The notes under the pieces: model-generated
Database searches by the model: none
What the model was told of the DNA's origin: nothing
Seen by the model: only the letters and a program-made list of their open reading frames with translations
DNA from: Cichorium intybus
Taxonomy: Eukaryota; Streptophyta; Magnoliopsida; Asterales; Asteraceae
Assembly: GCA_023525715.1 (NCBI GenBank)
Contig: CM042013.1
Location: forward strand, 76,181,494 to 76,245,493
DNA: 64,000 nucleotides
Reading direction: 5' to 3'
Translations under genes and position numbers: made by a program
Shown here: piece by piece, positions 51,227 to 63,800 of the stretch
How positions within the stretch are numbered: position 1 is the stretch's first letter
Layout of the letters: each line of letters opens with the position of its first letter

Positions 51227-52339
51227 ATGTCGTTCAGATTAGACCATCGGGTTCTCGAGGCGACAATCATTGACAGGGATATCCTCAGAGACGTGGGGCT
51301 TTCGGGCGAGATCGAGCCATTCATCCACCGCACATGGACCCACGAGGATGCTTCATTCATGTGCCGAGGCTGGGATAGGCTTATGGCCAACCAGGAGGAC
51401 ACAGTATATACCGAGCGTCTTTTGGAGTTCTTATCTACTGTCCATTTTGCACCTGGATCGGTAGAGGCACGTTCCAGGCTGGTACGATTTAGATTGGGAG
51501 GGGTGCACAGGGAGTGCAACCTCCAGGAGTTTGGGAGGCGCACCGGTATCTATACAGAGGCGGACCTCCAGCACCGCCATTTCACATAGTTTCTTCTGGC
51601 ATGCACTCAGTGGGAGCCTGACAGGGCCGCTAATGGAGGGGTTTGGGCACCGTTGTCCAACATATTCTATGAGGCGGGGACATCCAAGGAGAGCCATCTT
51701 CGCGATCCACTTCACCAACTCATGCACCGCATCGTCTCCACCTCTATCATGCACATGGAGGGGGGCGAGAAGGTGTCTAGCGAGGACATGACTTATCTTT
51801 GGGTCCTCCTTGACCCCTCCAAGTTCCTTCACCTCCCGTTCGCCCTAGCTTTCTCTCTGTCCACCCGTGCGACAGGTGCATCTGCCAGCCGTCCCCTGGC
51901 CCGCGGGCATTACATAACCCGCTTGGCTCGTTCATACCGGATCCTTACTGCTCCTGTTGTGGCATCCTTGACCGCTTTATCTCTAGCTCGCACTACGGCG
52001 CGAGCCCTGGAGAACATGGGGCTTATTGAGCAGCAGCGCCCGGGTCAGTACGTGATGGTGGCGACTGAGGCACCCCACGACCCCCAACCAGCTTACGCCC
52101 AGCCAGGTAGGAGACGCCGGAGACCAGCAGCAGCAGATCCAGCACCACAGCCACAGCAGGAGGAGGCGACGGAGCTTAGGCGATTGCAGGATCGGGTCGC
52201 CAGGATTGAGGACCAGCTGGAATGGATCGGGGAGGTACTTTTACAAATCGCTTCAGCACAGGGACAGCGCCCCCGACCATTCCCAGCCCGAGCCCACGAT
52301 CATGAGGCTGGATCTTCCAGGCCACCAGGTGGCGATTGA
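51227..52339 (+). pseudogene. Athila-type 3' ORF (element G), one in-frame stop
   Basis: The ATG at 51227 opens MSFRLDHRVLEATIIDRDIL. The frame is open to 52339 apart from one TAG at 51587, about 370 codons. Parts in order: a globular N-terminal half (HRTWTHEDASFMCRGWDRLM, FGRRTGIYTEADL), a middle (DMTYLWVLLDPSKFLHLPFA, GHYITRLARSYR), a Pro/Gln-rich linker, a helical segment (LRRLQDRVARIEDQLEWIGE) and a His/Pro/Arg-rich end. It has no transmembrane segment or signal peptide. It is conserved in F, and its tail in H. Function unknown; Athila elements are known to hold an extra ORF here. The start fits F's start at the same place. Confidence 0.72.
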
Positions 52340-53356
52340 TGTATTTTTCTTATTTTTTTCTTCTTTTGGATATCTGTACTGTACTTATGACACTACTATC
52401 TTTTGTTTGTTTATATTTTATTTGCTTGTTCTGTTTGTGTTTAATCTTTGTGTGAGTCATGCATGTGATACCAAATTGGAGGAGTTGTTTCAAGCAAATG
52501 TGGGATCACCGTGCCCCCTCCACTTGTCTTGACTATCGGCGTGTTCACTGTTGCGCTACAACTCCAGAACGTGAAATCAAGGACCTTTGTGTTCGTATTT
52601 GTACCTATGATACCGAGCAACAACCAAGTGATTTACCGTCCATTGGGGTAACTCTTTCTCCCTTGTTCTAAATAATTTTTGTACAACGGAGACGTTGTAC
52701 GATTTTAAGTGTGGGGTGTGGACAGTCAAAAGAGTAATTTTTGAAATTTTTGCGGGAAATGACCGATTTTCAAAATTTTAGCAACTTTTTCAAAATTTTT
52801 AGTAGATAATAATATTGAAATGAATAGTGTGTGATTGTTTATAGCATTATTATTTTTCGAGAAATACTATGTAGTTATAATCATGCTATTAGTTTAGTCA
52901 AATAAGTTGAGTTTTATGAGTCATGAAGATTGAACTGTTTTAGGATTGGAATTTAGGAAGGAACTGTCACTCAGTGACCTTTGTTGTTCGAGCCGGTATG
53001 TCTAAAATGGGTGGGCCTTATGCACCTTGCCACCTAAGATCGTCTGGTCTGGGATGGTATTTCTGAAAGCTCGCTACACGGACAACATCGAAAGTCATGG
53101 ACAATTCTTTAATGGCCTTTAGAATCTGAATGAGTACGTACACTTCATTGTGGATAGAAAATTTGTAATCAAGGGTTCTCTAGAAAGTCATGAATTCCAA
53201 AGAACATTCCGATTATGTTTTCATGAACTATTTCACTCTAACTCATAAGGTAATAAGCTTTGAAACTGAACCCAGTAAAAAATTATTTGAGTCTTAGTTA
53301 AAATCTATTAAAAACTCTCTTCCTTGGGGACAAGCAAGGCACAAGTGTGGGGTGTT
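52340..53356 (+). other. 3' non-coding region of element G
   Basis: No ORF; matches F's 42565-43562. It ends CACAAGTGTGGGGTGTT before the LTR. Confidence 0.7.
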
Positions 53357-54357
53357 TGACAACGCCTAGTAATATCATATATTTAGTAATATCATATATT
53401 TTAGTCGTTGTTGAGTCCTATTCTTAGTGAAATTATATTATATACATCGTGGTATTCTCACTTTTCGTGCCAGCACTTATTTGGGAAAGAAATAATGAAA
53501 ACAGGGACCAAAACCATGCAATTTGGAAGAAGTTTGAAGATCAATGCAAAATCAGGAAAAGACGTACGCGCGCCGCGGAATTCATCAATGCGTGACGCGG
53601 GTATGAGGCGGTGGAAAGAATTCAAATACGGATAAAACGGGGATAAACCCCTACGCGCGACGCGGGATCCACCTATTCGCGGTGCGGCTTCGAGATTTTT
53701 GCAACTATAAATAGAGGCTTTTAGGGCGAAAAAATTAGCGAAGACCTGGTGTGAAATCAACCCCCAAGGCTCTTTGACTCCGAGATTTAGCTTCAGAAAT
53801 CATCTCTTAGTATTTTCATATTTTTATCTTTAATTTTCAATTAGTTAAATAGTTAGTGATAGTGGCTAGTGTCTTTGGGAGTGACAACATTTGACATTGA
53901 GTCTTTGTTTCTGTTTTTGGATATTTTGGTTACTGTTTGTGTCATTGGATCTGAGTTTTGAGTTAATGAATCATTTGGTTACAAGTAAGTGCTTCTTTTC
54001 GATGTTTTATGCTTGTGAATCAATTGTTGGATGTTTGGATTGTGTTTGATGTTTGATTTGCCTTTGTTTGCTTCTGATTTGAAGATATACTTCTGATTTC
54101 AGTAAGTAACAAGGTTTGGTTGGTTAGTTTAGTTTAGTTCATGCTTGCTTGAAATTGTTTTCTTTTATGCTTTTTGGGATTAGTTGTCAAAAGTTAGGAA
54201 CTAGGTCCTCTGACTGTAGCGTGACACTGCAGTTGGTAATCTGTCACCTGTCTCGACCACGTAACTCGTATGGATCGACCCTGACTTCCACTGTGCTAAG
54301 TGTGTGTGTGTTAGGTGTTTTCTTATTTTTGACCGCATGACGACAGCTGCGATGTCG
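53357..54357 (+). repeat. 3' LTR of element G
   Basis: 1,001 bp, TGACAACGCC to GCTGCGATGTCG; the final base is changed from CA to CG. A 17-bp tandem duplication (TAGTAATATCATATATT) near 53368-53400 accounts for most of the length difference from the 5' LTR. Confidence 0.92.
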
Positions 54358-54362
54358 GTAAC

Positions 54363-55067
54363 GGCTTGGATACCTAAAGGGAAGTTGACGATGAACGGAT
54401 CCGTTGATCAATTATTGGATTGAGATTTTGTTGTTCAATATTGTTCTCAATGGATTGGAGGATATTGAAGTTCATATGATCAGTTGAAGTTGAGATTGAT
54501 GCTTTGGAGATGTTAATCGATTGACGTTCATATGAAAATCTAAAGATGTCGATGATGTTATGGTTTTTCTAGAAAATCAAATTTGTTGTTCATATGGTTG
54601 ATTGAAGATTTGATGGGCCTTGACGGTGATTTTGAAGTCGGGATTTCTTCCAGATCATAATTTGATAAAAAGTGTTAATGGCAAAGGTCTCGGCAATTTT
54701 GTTTGAATGGAGAAGGGATCCATGACAATTTACAGAAGAGATGACGACGGTGGAGAAGCTATGAACGGTGAAGGTTTGATTGCAGAAGGTCACAATTAAA
54801 ACGCGAAGAAGATGATTTTTCGATTTAAAGACGAGGGAGCCGGATTGATTTTATTTCAAACGGTGAAGAAAACCGTTAAATATGAAACATTGAAACGATT
54901 GCTTGATTTTTTTTAATGTTTCTTCGGTGGTCAAAAGCTATGACACGGGAAATGATTTGCATTCTTGGTGTAGACGTGGCGAAATTCTCTCCATGAGAAT
55001 TGGGATGGCCAAAATTTGATGTCTATGTAGATCATTTAATTTGGTTCGTATCTAAACTCATTTTGGA
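54363..55067 (+). other. Interior of element I, first part
   Basis: Non-coding; it continues the sequence before G (46084-46220). No gag motif. Only short ORFs on both strands, without a recognisable domain. Confidence 0.5.
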
Positions 55068-55075
55068 TTCACGTG

Positions 55076-56030
55076 CAGGGCCGGTCCTGAGGGCTGAGGC
55101 AGGGCGGGCTGGGCAACCGCCCTGGGCCTCCAATCAGTTGGGGCCCCAAATTCTATAGGTATGTTATATTAAGGTAGGTTCATTATTTATAGTCCGGTCC
55201 AAGAAAATTCCAAACAACTAAAAGAATGTTGGGCCGCAAATGACATGCAAAGGAGAAACTGGATTATGGAGGCAAATCACGATTCACGATTAGGCAAACG
55301 GCCAAGGCGCAAAGCTAGCAATCACGACTGATCTTATTCGCTTGATTGCTTCGTTCTCGGAGAAACGTTGACGAACAATTCAAAATCATCGCTGATATAA
55401 CTGCTTCGCAAATCACGATTCTCTCCCCCCTCAGATTTTCTGAATCCGCCCCACATCTCATCAGTCATCGCGTTCTCTCCACAACCCACAATAATTAATC
55501 GATTTCCAGTTTTGCTAGTTTTCTATTGATGATTGATCCGAATTCAGAAATCAGAATTTTGTCCACAATAACTCGCGAGTTAGAACACTGGTATCGATTG
55601 ATTGGAATTCGGGAATCAGAATTCTAAGATTTATCGTCTTATTCGTTGCAGCCTTATTCATGGATTGTGGTTTCAACTTTCAGGAATTAGGAATCAAGTC
55701 ATATCAGGTAAACTCTGCAATTGTTGGTTCGATAACTTATATTTTGATGACACTAATGATGTTCGATAACTTCAATTTTGATGTTCGACTCATTGTTTTG
55801 CTGTTTGATGTTCGATAATTACAATTTTGATGACCTTAATGGAATTTATGAATTTATCCTCTTTAGTTAGACTGTTACTCATGTTCATGTGGATTCCAAT
55901 TAGGTTAATTTTGCAATTGTTGGTTTGTTTATCAGAATTTAGTCTTAAAAGGGACACTAAAACTAATATTGTGAAGGGCCTCATTTTTTTTACTTGGCCC
56001 CGGGCCTCAAATTAGCTTAGACCGGCCCTG
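55076..56030. mobile_element. hAT-like non-autonomous DNA transposon
   Basis: Terminal inverted repeats CAGGGCCGGTC at the left and GACCGGCCCTG at the right. An 8-bp target duplication TTCACGTG / TTCACGTC (one mismatch) flanks it (55068-55075 and 56031-56038). The CAGGG ends and 8-bp duplication fit the hAT superfamily. At 955 bp, with no transposase motif, it would depend on a transposase elsewhere. Confidence 0.85.
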
Positions 56031-56038
56031 TTCACGTC

Positions 56039-57244
56039 TGATACAATTCGGATCCAACTTGATTTACGTGATGCGGTTATGCCTGGATCCTTACTTCGGA
56101 AAATTTTCGGTACGGTTGGGTTATATATTTTTTGGGGTTATCAGTACTGTTGGGTTATATTTTTTGGGGTTATTGAAGCATGATCTTGATCTACCGAAGC
56201 GGTGCTTTCGGAATATGCCGTAAATATTTCTTGGAACATCAATTTTTTCACTTCGGTACACAGGGTTTCGGTACTTCAAATTGTTATTTGGGTCTTTTCC
56301 TTTGGCACTTCGGTATATTTTTATTTTTATGGTTCGGTAACGCTTTATTGTCTAACTTTTACCGAAGCCTACATTTTACCGACGTATAGCCGAAGTCAGA
56401 TGTTGCGCATATTTCGCTGCTAAGTATATATATTCTTTGTTGGTGCATGATCAAGGTGGACACAGACTTTATTACAGATGCCCGTTGCGTTTTCGCAACT
56501 CGGACCTCTATTTTTCGTATTTTCCACTTTGATCTGTTTGATTTGGTCATTATCGTTTATCCACATGTCAAGGGGGAGTTTATGATTTTTACATCGTTCA
56601 AGCACATTCTCATGCCCACACGACGTTTTATGGACTTGTTCCGATCATAAAAATGGGGAGAATAAACGATGGTCATTCGAGAGTCAAATTGTAATTTTCC
56701 GAAAAGACGATTTTTGGCAGAGCATGGGAGAGATTTATCGATGTTGTATACTATTTTAGTCTAGATATACTTTGATGTTTATTTGATGCAATGACTTAGG
56801 CATTATTGACTCCTGACTTCGATTTTTCTCAGTCGAGTTTGGTTGAGAATTGGATTTTTGGATTATTACATAACGTTTTTTGGTGATTATTCTTTTGGCG
56901 GATTACTTCAAAATTATAATTTTTGGAGTCTGATGTGATGAAGAGGGGGAGTTTTGTCGCGATTATGACGTGATCCAAATTTTGATTCCGTAGAAGATTT
57001 TCTTGACGGGTCAGCGCTTATACTTATCATGGGTATTACTTTTGGTTGCTTGAGGTTTGGAGGTCCTCTATACCACGGTTCTTATTCACGCCACTATCCC
57101 AGGACCAGTGATTGGAGTCTATTGATGTATTGAGATTGGAGGATTCGCTTCCAAACATTGCGTCAATATCATCTTCATACTCGCCATATTGCTCGATATG
57201 GTGCTTAGAGTCGCGTCATCCATTCCAATGTTTGAGGGGGAGAT
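56039..57244 (+). other. Interior of element I, second part, with repeated purine tracts
   Basis: Non-coding. Purine tracts TCAAGGGGGAGTTT (about 56568), AAGAGGGGGAGTTT (about 56940) and TTGAGGGGGAGATTG (57232-57246) precede the 3' LTR; repeated tracts of this kind are described for Sireviruses. Short ORFs near 56180-56650 have no known domain. Confidence 0.6.
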
Positions 57245-57550
57245 TGTTAGGGTACAAAGCTTTCCATGGGCTGATGACTTGTGGGCTTGGAAGGCCCACT
57301 ATGACATGTGGGTATTAGGGTTTTGACCTAGTTGTGTAGCGTGTCTATATATAGTCATTGTATTATTCATTATTAGGTGAGAGCTCACAATGTGAGAGAT
57401 TGAGCGTATTTCTAATGCTCGGGTTTTATACCTTAGGAGCCTAATCTTTGTAATCTTTCACATTTATATGAATCATTCGGCACGTTGTATATTCTTCTTG
57501 AGTGTTTATGATGTTCTTATTCCGCATTCATGTCAAATCCAGACTTCACA
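57245..57550 (+). repeat. 3' LTR of element I
   Basis: TGTTAGGGTACAAAGC to CAGACTTCACA, 306 bp, followed by ATAAC. Confidence 0.92.
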
Positions 57551-57555
57551 ATAAC

Positions 57556-58440
57556 ATCTACAATCGTTTATACTATGATCTAGATCAAAAACCATTTCCT
57601 CAAAATGAACAAAATCGAAGAAATTTCAAACAACTACAAGTATCTTATGAGAATCCTCAAAGAAACAAAAATCACTGAAAATCGAATAAATCAAAAGAAA
57701 ATATTTTCAAAATCAATCACAATGAACCACAACTTCAAAAATAGAATATTTCATTTCAAAAACAAAAGAGACAAATTCAACAAACAAAGACCAAGTTCAT
57801 ACCATCCAAACCCAAAGTCTGAAAAACCCAACAAGTTAAATTTTACAAAAGGAAGCAATCTGACCGACACATTCCATGTTTGGTTAGACAAAAATTTGGA
57901 TATGTTTAAGGATAAAAATCTTTCGTTAAACGATTTTAAACTTGCCTACGAATAATACTTATGTAACTCTACACTATGTAGTTCTTTGTCAAGAAAATCA
58001 ATACATTTGATACCAAATTGAAAAAGGACTGATTTAAACCAAAATTTGACATCAAAACAGAAAAGGGATCAAATTCCAAAAACATTTCAAAATCTACTAA
58101 ATCTTCAAAATCCTCAAAATCAAGGAATTTTTACAAAATCTTCATTTGTTTCTAACTCCTCATCTTCTAAAAGTGTTAAAACAAATCTGGATTCTGAAAA
58201 GTTCATATATTTTGTAAATCTTCATCTTCAAATTTTTCAGTGGTTTATAAAAGTGCAGAATATATGAAGGAATCGTTGTCTAGTAATGACGACTTGTCTT
58301 ATAGTAAATCTAAAAACATGATTACGTTTTCTTGTGAAAAAAAAATCCAACGATGCATTAGTTAAAAAATTGATGGAAGAATCTTTCGCATACATAGAGG
58401 ACCTAAGATTGATTGGGTACCAACTCCTCCTTGATTAATT
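57556..58440 (+). pseudogene. Element J gag-region remnants (right of insertion I)
   Basis: Asn/Lys/Gln/Ser-rich broken frames (for example 57605-57955 and 58046-58267) without a zinc knuckle I can identify. They follow the left part at 45758 directly once I is removed and precede J's protease, so they are most likely the low-complexity end of gag. Confidence 0.45.
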
Positions 58441-59642
58441 TCAAGTAATGTCTGAAGAGTAGTACGGCAAGGAATGGTATATGGATAGTGGCTGCTCTCG
58501 GCATATGACATGGAAGAGGGATTACTTGAGAGACTTCTGTTCACTTGATGATGCTGGGGATGTGAGGTTTGGTAATAATGCATGTTGTCCAATTAAAGGG
58601 TATGGAAAAGTTACAAATGGGCATTTCACAATAAATCGGGTAGTTTATGACGAAGGTTGAAACACAATCTTGTGAGCATTTAAATTGGTAGTTGGAATGT
58701 GTAATGAGGTTACTTTAAACACCCATGGAAGTACCATTAAAAGAAAAGACTTTAAAGACGTGTTGCTGAAATCAAAGAAGAAGGGATTCATGTTTCCCTT
58801 GCATCTAAAGCCCATTGTCAGAGCACCCTCATTATGCCTTCTGTCTAAAGCCACTTCGGATATCAGTTCGTTATGGCATCGAAGCCTTGCTCATTTGAAC
58901 ATCAAGAATATTAACAAATTGGTGGCTTTGGATATGGTTCGTGACATGCTTGCACGTAAATTTGATAATCACACTCTTTGCTCTGCTTGTGAGAATGTAA
59001 AACAGATGAAGCAAAGGCATCCCACTGTGATTGACCCTAGAATCATTGAACCCCTCTCACTTCTCCACATGAATCTTTGTGGACCATCAGTTGTTGAATC
59101 ATTAGGAAGAAATAAATATATTCTCATTATTGCTGATCATTTCTCTCGGTTCACCTAGGTTTTGTTCTTTCGGAATATGTCTGAGGCTATTGACATGATC
59201 ATGAACTTTATCAAAAATATTGAAGTATCATTGAAAAGGTGTGTTAGAACGATTCATAGCGATAACGAAACTAAATTAAAAAAATCAGACATTGGATTCA
59301 TTCTTGAAACAAAAAGGAATTACTCAGAACTTTTCAGCACCCTACACTCCTCAACAAAACGATGTAAAGGAAAAACGAAATCGTTCATTATCGAAAGCTG
59401 CCAGATTGAACTTTGCCAATCTACCAATGTACTTCTGGGTTAAAGCTATCTCAATTGCTTGTTTCACCCACAATGGCTCCTATATTCACAAAAGTTTCAA
59501 CATCATACCATATGAAGTCGTCAACAACAGAAAACCAAATATCAAATTCTTTTACATCGTCAGATGTAGATGCTTCATCATGAAACTAAGGGACCTATTA
59601 ACAAAGTTAACTAAGAAGTCAGACAAACGAATCTTATTATGA
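58441..59642 (+). pseudogene. Element J protease and integrase
   Basis: Protease: EWYMDSGCSRHMTW near 58470 (Asp-Ser-Gly). Then a GAG_pre-integrase part LWHRSLAHLNIKNINKLVAL and CSACENVKQMKQRHP. Integrase core: LLHMNLCGPS, where the first catalytic Asp reads Asn, ILIIADHFSRFT then a TAG, TIHSDNETKL (second Asp kept), and NDVKEKRNRSLSKAARLNFA (Glu kept), FWVKAISIACFTHNGSYIHK, PYEVVNNRKPN. At least three stops or frameshifts. Sequence is similar in type to A (Sirevirus-like) but diverged. Confidence 0.85.
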
Positions 59643-60135
59643 TATTAATCAAGTTCCAAAGCTTATAGAGTCACGAACAAAAAAACAATAAGGATTCGAG
59701 AAGCCTTTAAGCTCTCATTTGATGACTACTATCTCAAGAAATCCGAAACCAAATTTCTGTTATCTTCCATTTTCCCAGAATCAACTTCCGGATCACTACC
59801 ACTTTTAACCTTTGATTTTCATTTCCTTATTCTCTTTGGTCCTCCGATCAGGGTTGTTGGTGCTGAAAATCATGCACCAGATTACATCAATTCAAAATCT
59901 GCTATGTTCTTGGATGGTCCAGAAGAAACCTCAACAAACACAACACATAGTCCCTCTTCGGTCGAGGGGAGCTATCAAATGATCCTTTGGAACCTTCTGT
60001 TCTCGAAGGGAGCTTCTTCATTCAAACAACAATAACACTCCTTTGGATGATATCCAGACATCTTGTCCTTGTATCCTACTATCTAGGGGGGCCTGAAGTC
60101 TCAACTCCACAAAACATGATTAACTCACCAGATGC
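59643..60135 (+). pseudogene. Element J linker toward RT, cut by element E
   Basis: KAYRVTNKKTIRIREAFKLS and FDDYYLKK match the start of the integrase-RT linker in such elements, followed by Ser/Thr/Pro-rich sequence. The RT itself would lie beyond element E, outside the window. GATGC (60131-60135) is the expected left target duplication of E. Confidence 0.6.
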
Positions 60136-60891
60136 TGAAATGTTTTCTGCAAATCTATGAACTAAAATCCTAAGTTCACATGCAATGTAGATTGGATCCA
60201 TGTTTTCTATCTTTGAACATGTAATAATAATCCTAAAGGCCAAACAAAATTACTAAAAGAAATAAGGAAGAAAAACTAACCTTTTGATCCTTAGATCTCT
60301 TGGAAGCAAGCACGACAAGTGTCGTGCCTCGAATGGCTTACACCCAGAACCAAGCAAGCAAGAAAACAAGAGAGAAGAAGGGTAGAAACCCTTAGAATTT
60401 CGTGGCTTTAAAGGGTGGGAGGAGGCCTCTATTTATAGTTTCTAGGTGATAAGTGATAAGGCATATAACTGCCTTATTTGGATTCCTGATATGATAAAGC
60501 TTTTATCATATAAATGAATCTACTTATCATACCATGAATGATCCCTTATACCATATAAGGTAATTTACGAATTCTTATGGCTTAAGAAAGCCTTAAATTC
60601 GTCAACCATCCCCAAGCCCTAATTGTCCATTGCTCAACTATTGAAGAATTACAATTCTGCCCCTGTACCTTTAATTAATCCAATTAATCCCAAAATGAAT
60701 TCTAAATTAATTTCTGATTAATCATTAATTAATATTATGATTTCTAATTAATATATCATTCTAATAATGTATTAATAAATCATTTATTCCTCTTTTCTAA
60801 TTAATATATTATCTCCATAATATATCAATCTTTCTCTTTATATACAACATTGTATCAATTATAGTTATGGCTTAGACACATTAATCCAACT
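60136..60891 (-). repeat. 3' LTR of element E
   Basis: 756 bp; the plus strand reads TGAAATGTTTTCTGC at the left and TTAATCCAACT at the right (family CCAACA). TATA box CTATAAATAG (minus) at 60430-60439. Confidence 0.85.
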
Positions 60892-63800
60892 GTCTCCCAC
60901 TTGGATAAGTCTATAACTATAATACATATGGTTTCCAAATTGATCAGCAAATTGTAGCTTCCTAGAAAATGCTGCCGAACTCTGACCCAGTCAGTTCTGT
61001 CCATAGATAAGTGATCATATGATCCTCCGTCCAACAAGATATTTTCCGGACATGAGACATGGATTGAGATCAATCTCTTTCCGGTACACTATTTCCGGAT
61101 TTTTGATTTGCATATGACATAAGACTTCTAATTGAACACATCAATGTAGTCCTGGTTGGCCAGCACTTTAGTCAACTTAAAAATCATCCAGAGGCCTACA
61201 TATATCTATTTCCCATCAGGGTCAAGGAACGAATAAGTTTCGACTCCTATGCTTATATCTTCTACTAGCAAATCGCTCACAACAATACGTTTTATAACAT
61301 CGAGTTACCGATGCGTTTACATATTATCAATGAACAATCGACTTGCAAATTATAACTCATATGTCTCCGCTTTAAGACCATAAGATATTATCATCTCAAA
61401 ATTGCTTGTGATATAATCCATGAAGGAATTCTTTGAGCGTGGGTTTATACAATACTAAAATCTCCATTTTCTAAGTACTCATGAACGTTGTAGCAATGAT
61501 GTTGCTATGTCTAACTCCTTAGACAGTCTATTATCCAATTCATGACAGTCTTAATTCAATACTTACTTCCCAAAGTATGAGCAACTGTGGAACTTTCGAA
61601 TAATTAAATTATTCGAGAAGTAAAACATGCGAAAGTGAAACATAAAATCTGACTGGCAGCTACTCTTGCTTATTACCAAGTATCCACGAGGTAATCACCA
61701 TGTCGGATTTGTCATAATACTATTATCGGTTTCTTGTTTTCTTTTAAACTTTCAATTCAAGTTTTATATCTATGTCTACATGAACCTTTTACTATTTCTA
61801 TGTATCCAAAGTGTCTTACACTGATACACTTCATTGCAGATGATCCAATCGGATGCTCTTCCAATGACATCTCAATATGTTATTCTGTCTTTCTCTCTCC
61901 TAACTCCATTCTGGTGATGAGTACTGTGACTTCCCATGGTTCTCGGGGTCTATAGTCTACATGACTCCACCCTAAGACTATTTCAAGGAGTTATGATCTG
62001 CCGGTGAACCAGACGCACTCCATCGGAATACCAACGAAACTCTTCAACCATGAAGTCATTTAGCACCACGTCCTGATGTTAATAATTACCGATTTGAAAC
62101 TCCTTTCAAATTATTACTAACATTCACCTCAATCATTTCCCAATGATTTCTCACGTGTGTTCAAATAATTTATCCAGTATTCTCAGCCACGTTATATCCT
62201 TAGTCCAACTTACTATGCTCTAAGCATTAAGTCATCAGGACATGTTCATGACACTTCTGATCCATCCAAGAAGCTCATGGAATCTGATGTAATCTTATTC
62301 CAAACCCTTTGGAAATCCAAAGATTACTTATAATTCCTGTGTCATGACTTTCGAAAAAACTATTTCCTTTCAGAGACTCTTTCTCATGCATCTTGAATCT
62401 TATCAAGATCATGCTCACAATGGCTGGCTCTATACTGACGATTTACGTGATTGTGCTGCACCTTCGCCAAGTCACCACACTTTGCAATGACAGGAATCTC
62501 CATTCCTAGGGTTATGCATCTTGAATCTCATCAAGATCATACTGGCAGAGTTCTTGATCTATCTAATAGATGTTTGCAATTACATGAGTATGTTGTATCT
62601 CTTTTAAGTCTTTCATAGCAAACCATCTCTTAATGTCAAGTCATTACACTTTGTAATGATAAGAGACATTTCTTAAAACAATATATAACTGACATACAAT
62701 GATAGGCAGATAACAACGATACTCTCACTAGCTTTGACACGATTATATGACTTTTCAGACTATTCACAAAAATCCAAACCTTTTTGAGAATCCGAAGTCC
62801 AAACCTTTCTGACATAGTTAGAGTAATCTTTAAGCTTATTTACAAAATCCAAACCTTTTGCATATTTTGAGAATCCGAATATACTTTCTTGCGAGACGCC
62901 CGAGGGATGAATCTCGGGCGCATGTACCTTTGCATTGGCATGCTCTTTATGAGTCCCTATTAGTGTGCTGATAAACCACACACACTCCACTAAGGACTCA
63001 TAATGTGCAATGCAGTATCCTTTGGATTTCATCTTCTATTAAGAATGTTTCTCTCGGAATCAATCGCTTTACTCTGAGTATCGGCTCACTCAACCAGATG
63101 TTCTGTAAGTATATTTATATCTATGTCGCCTTCTTTTGATGATTCAATTACTCCCACTTGTTTCTTAGACCAGGTGTAAAATCAATCATATTGTCACATA
63201 GACTTTGTCTCGCCCTAAGGTTCTCTTATTTGGCAGCAACCGGGCTCACCAATGCTTCCAAGTAGTCGGATAACTTATCCGTACCAACTTTAGTGTTTTA
63301 CCACTAATCGATATCTCACCCAGATCATAACACTTTATGATGGTGACCAATACAACTGGTCAAGAGAAGAGTATGTCAGGTTCAATAGGAATTTGATTCC
63401 TAGTCAAGGCCCAGTGATGACAAATGGTTCTTTGACTTGGCTAATCCTTGAACTTATTCAGGATTATTCTTACTCCTATTGTTTCCTTAGAATATGAGTC
63501 CTTTCCAAAAGAACTCTTCTTTCATAGGTACAGCTTGGATAGCCAATGAAACGACATTGCTTATCTGGTTCACGCTAGTCATGAGGTTCGGACGAATGCT
63601 ACAGGACCCTGGATTTTCTATGCACAAGTGGGACGATCCCAGCTTTATATTTCAGACAGTGTCTGTAAAGCCAACTTAGTCAAAGATGTGGTCGGAATGT
63701 GGTTTCTATGGTCTGACTGGTTTAATATTCAATTCATCGAAAAAACTAATTAGAAGTGTATCTAATTCATCGAGGATCGAACTATTTCGACCAATGCTCC

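Larger units (their letters stand above)
46226..54357 (+). mobile_element. Element G: Athila-like Ty3/gypsy element with gag-protease but no RT
   Basis: 8,132 bp in element I with duplication GTAAC (46221-46225 and 54358-54362). Order: LTR, tRNA-Asp primer site, gag, protease, conserved block, 3' ORF, non-coding tail, LTR. RT, RNase H and integrase are wholly missing; the protease-side ORF ends by its own stop and is followed at once by the conserved block that F also has. Confidence 0.94.
45764..57550 (+). mobile_element. Element I: small copia-like element without coding capacity
   Basis: Two 306-bp LTRs with duplication ATAAC (45759-45763 and 57551-57555). Without its inserts (G and the hAT-like element) it is about 2.7 kb. 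No gag or pol motif on either strand. Several purine tracts precede the 3' LTR, as in Sireviruses, so it may be a non-autonomous derivative of that lineage. Confidence 0.9.

Noticed and set aside
53368..53400. 17-bp tandem duplication in G's 3' LTR
   Set aside because: Simple replication slippage; no broader meaning visible.
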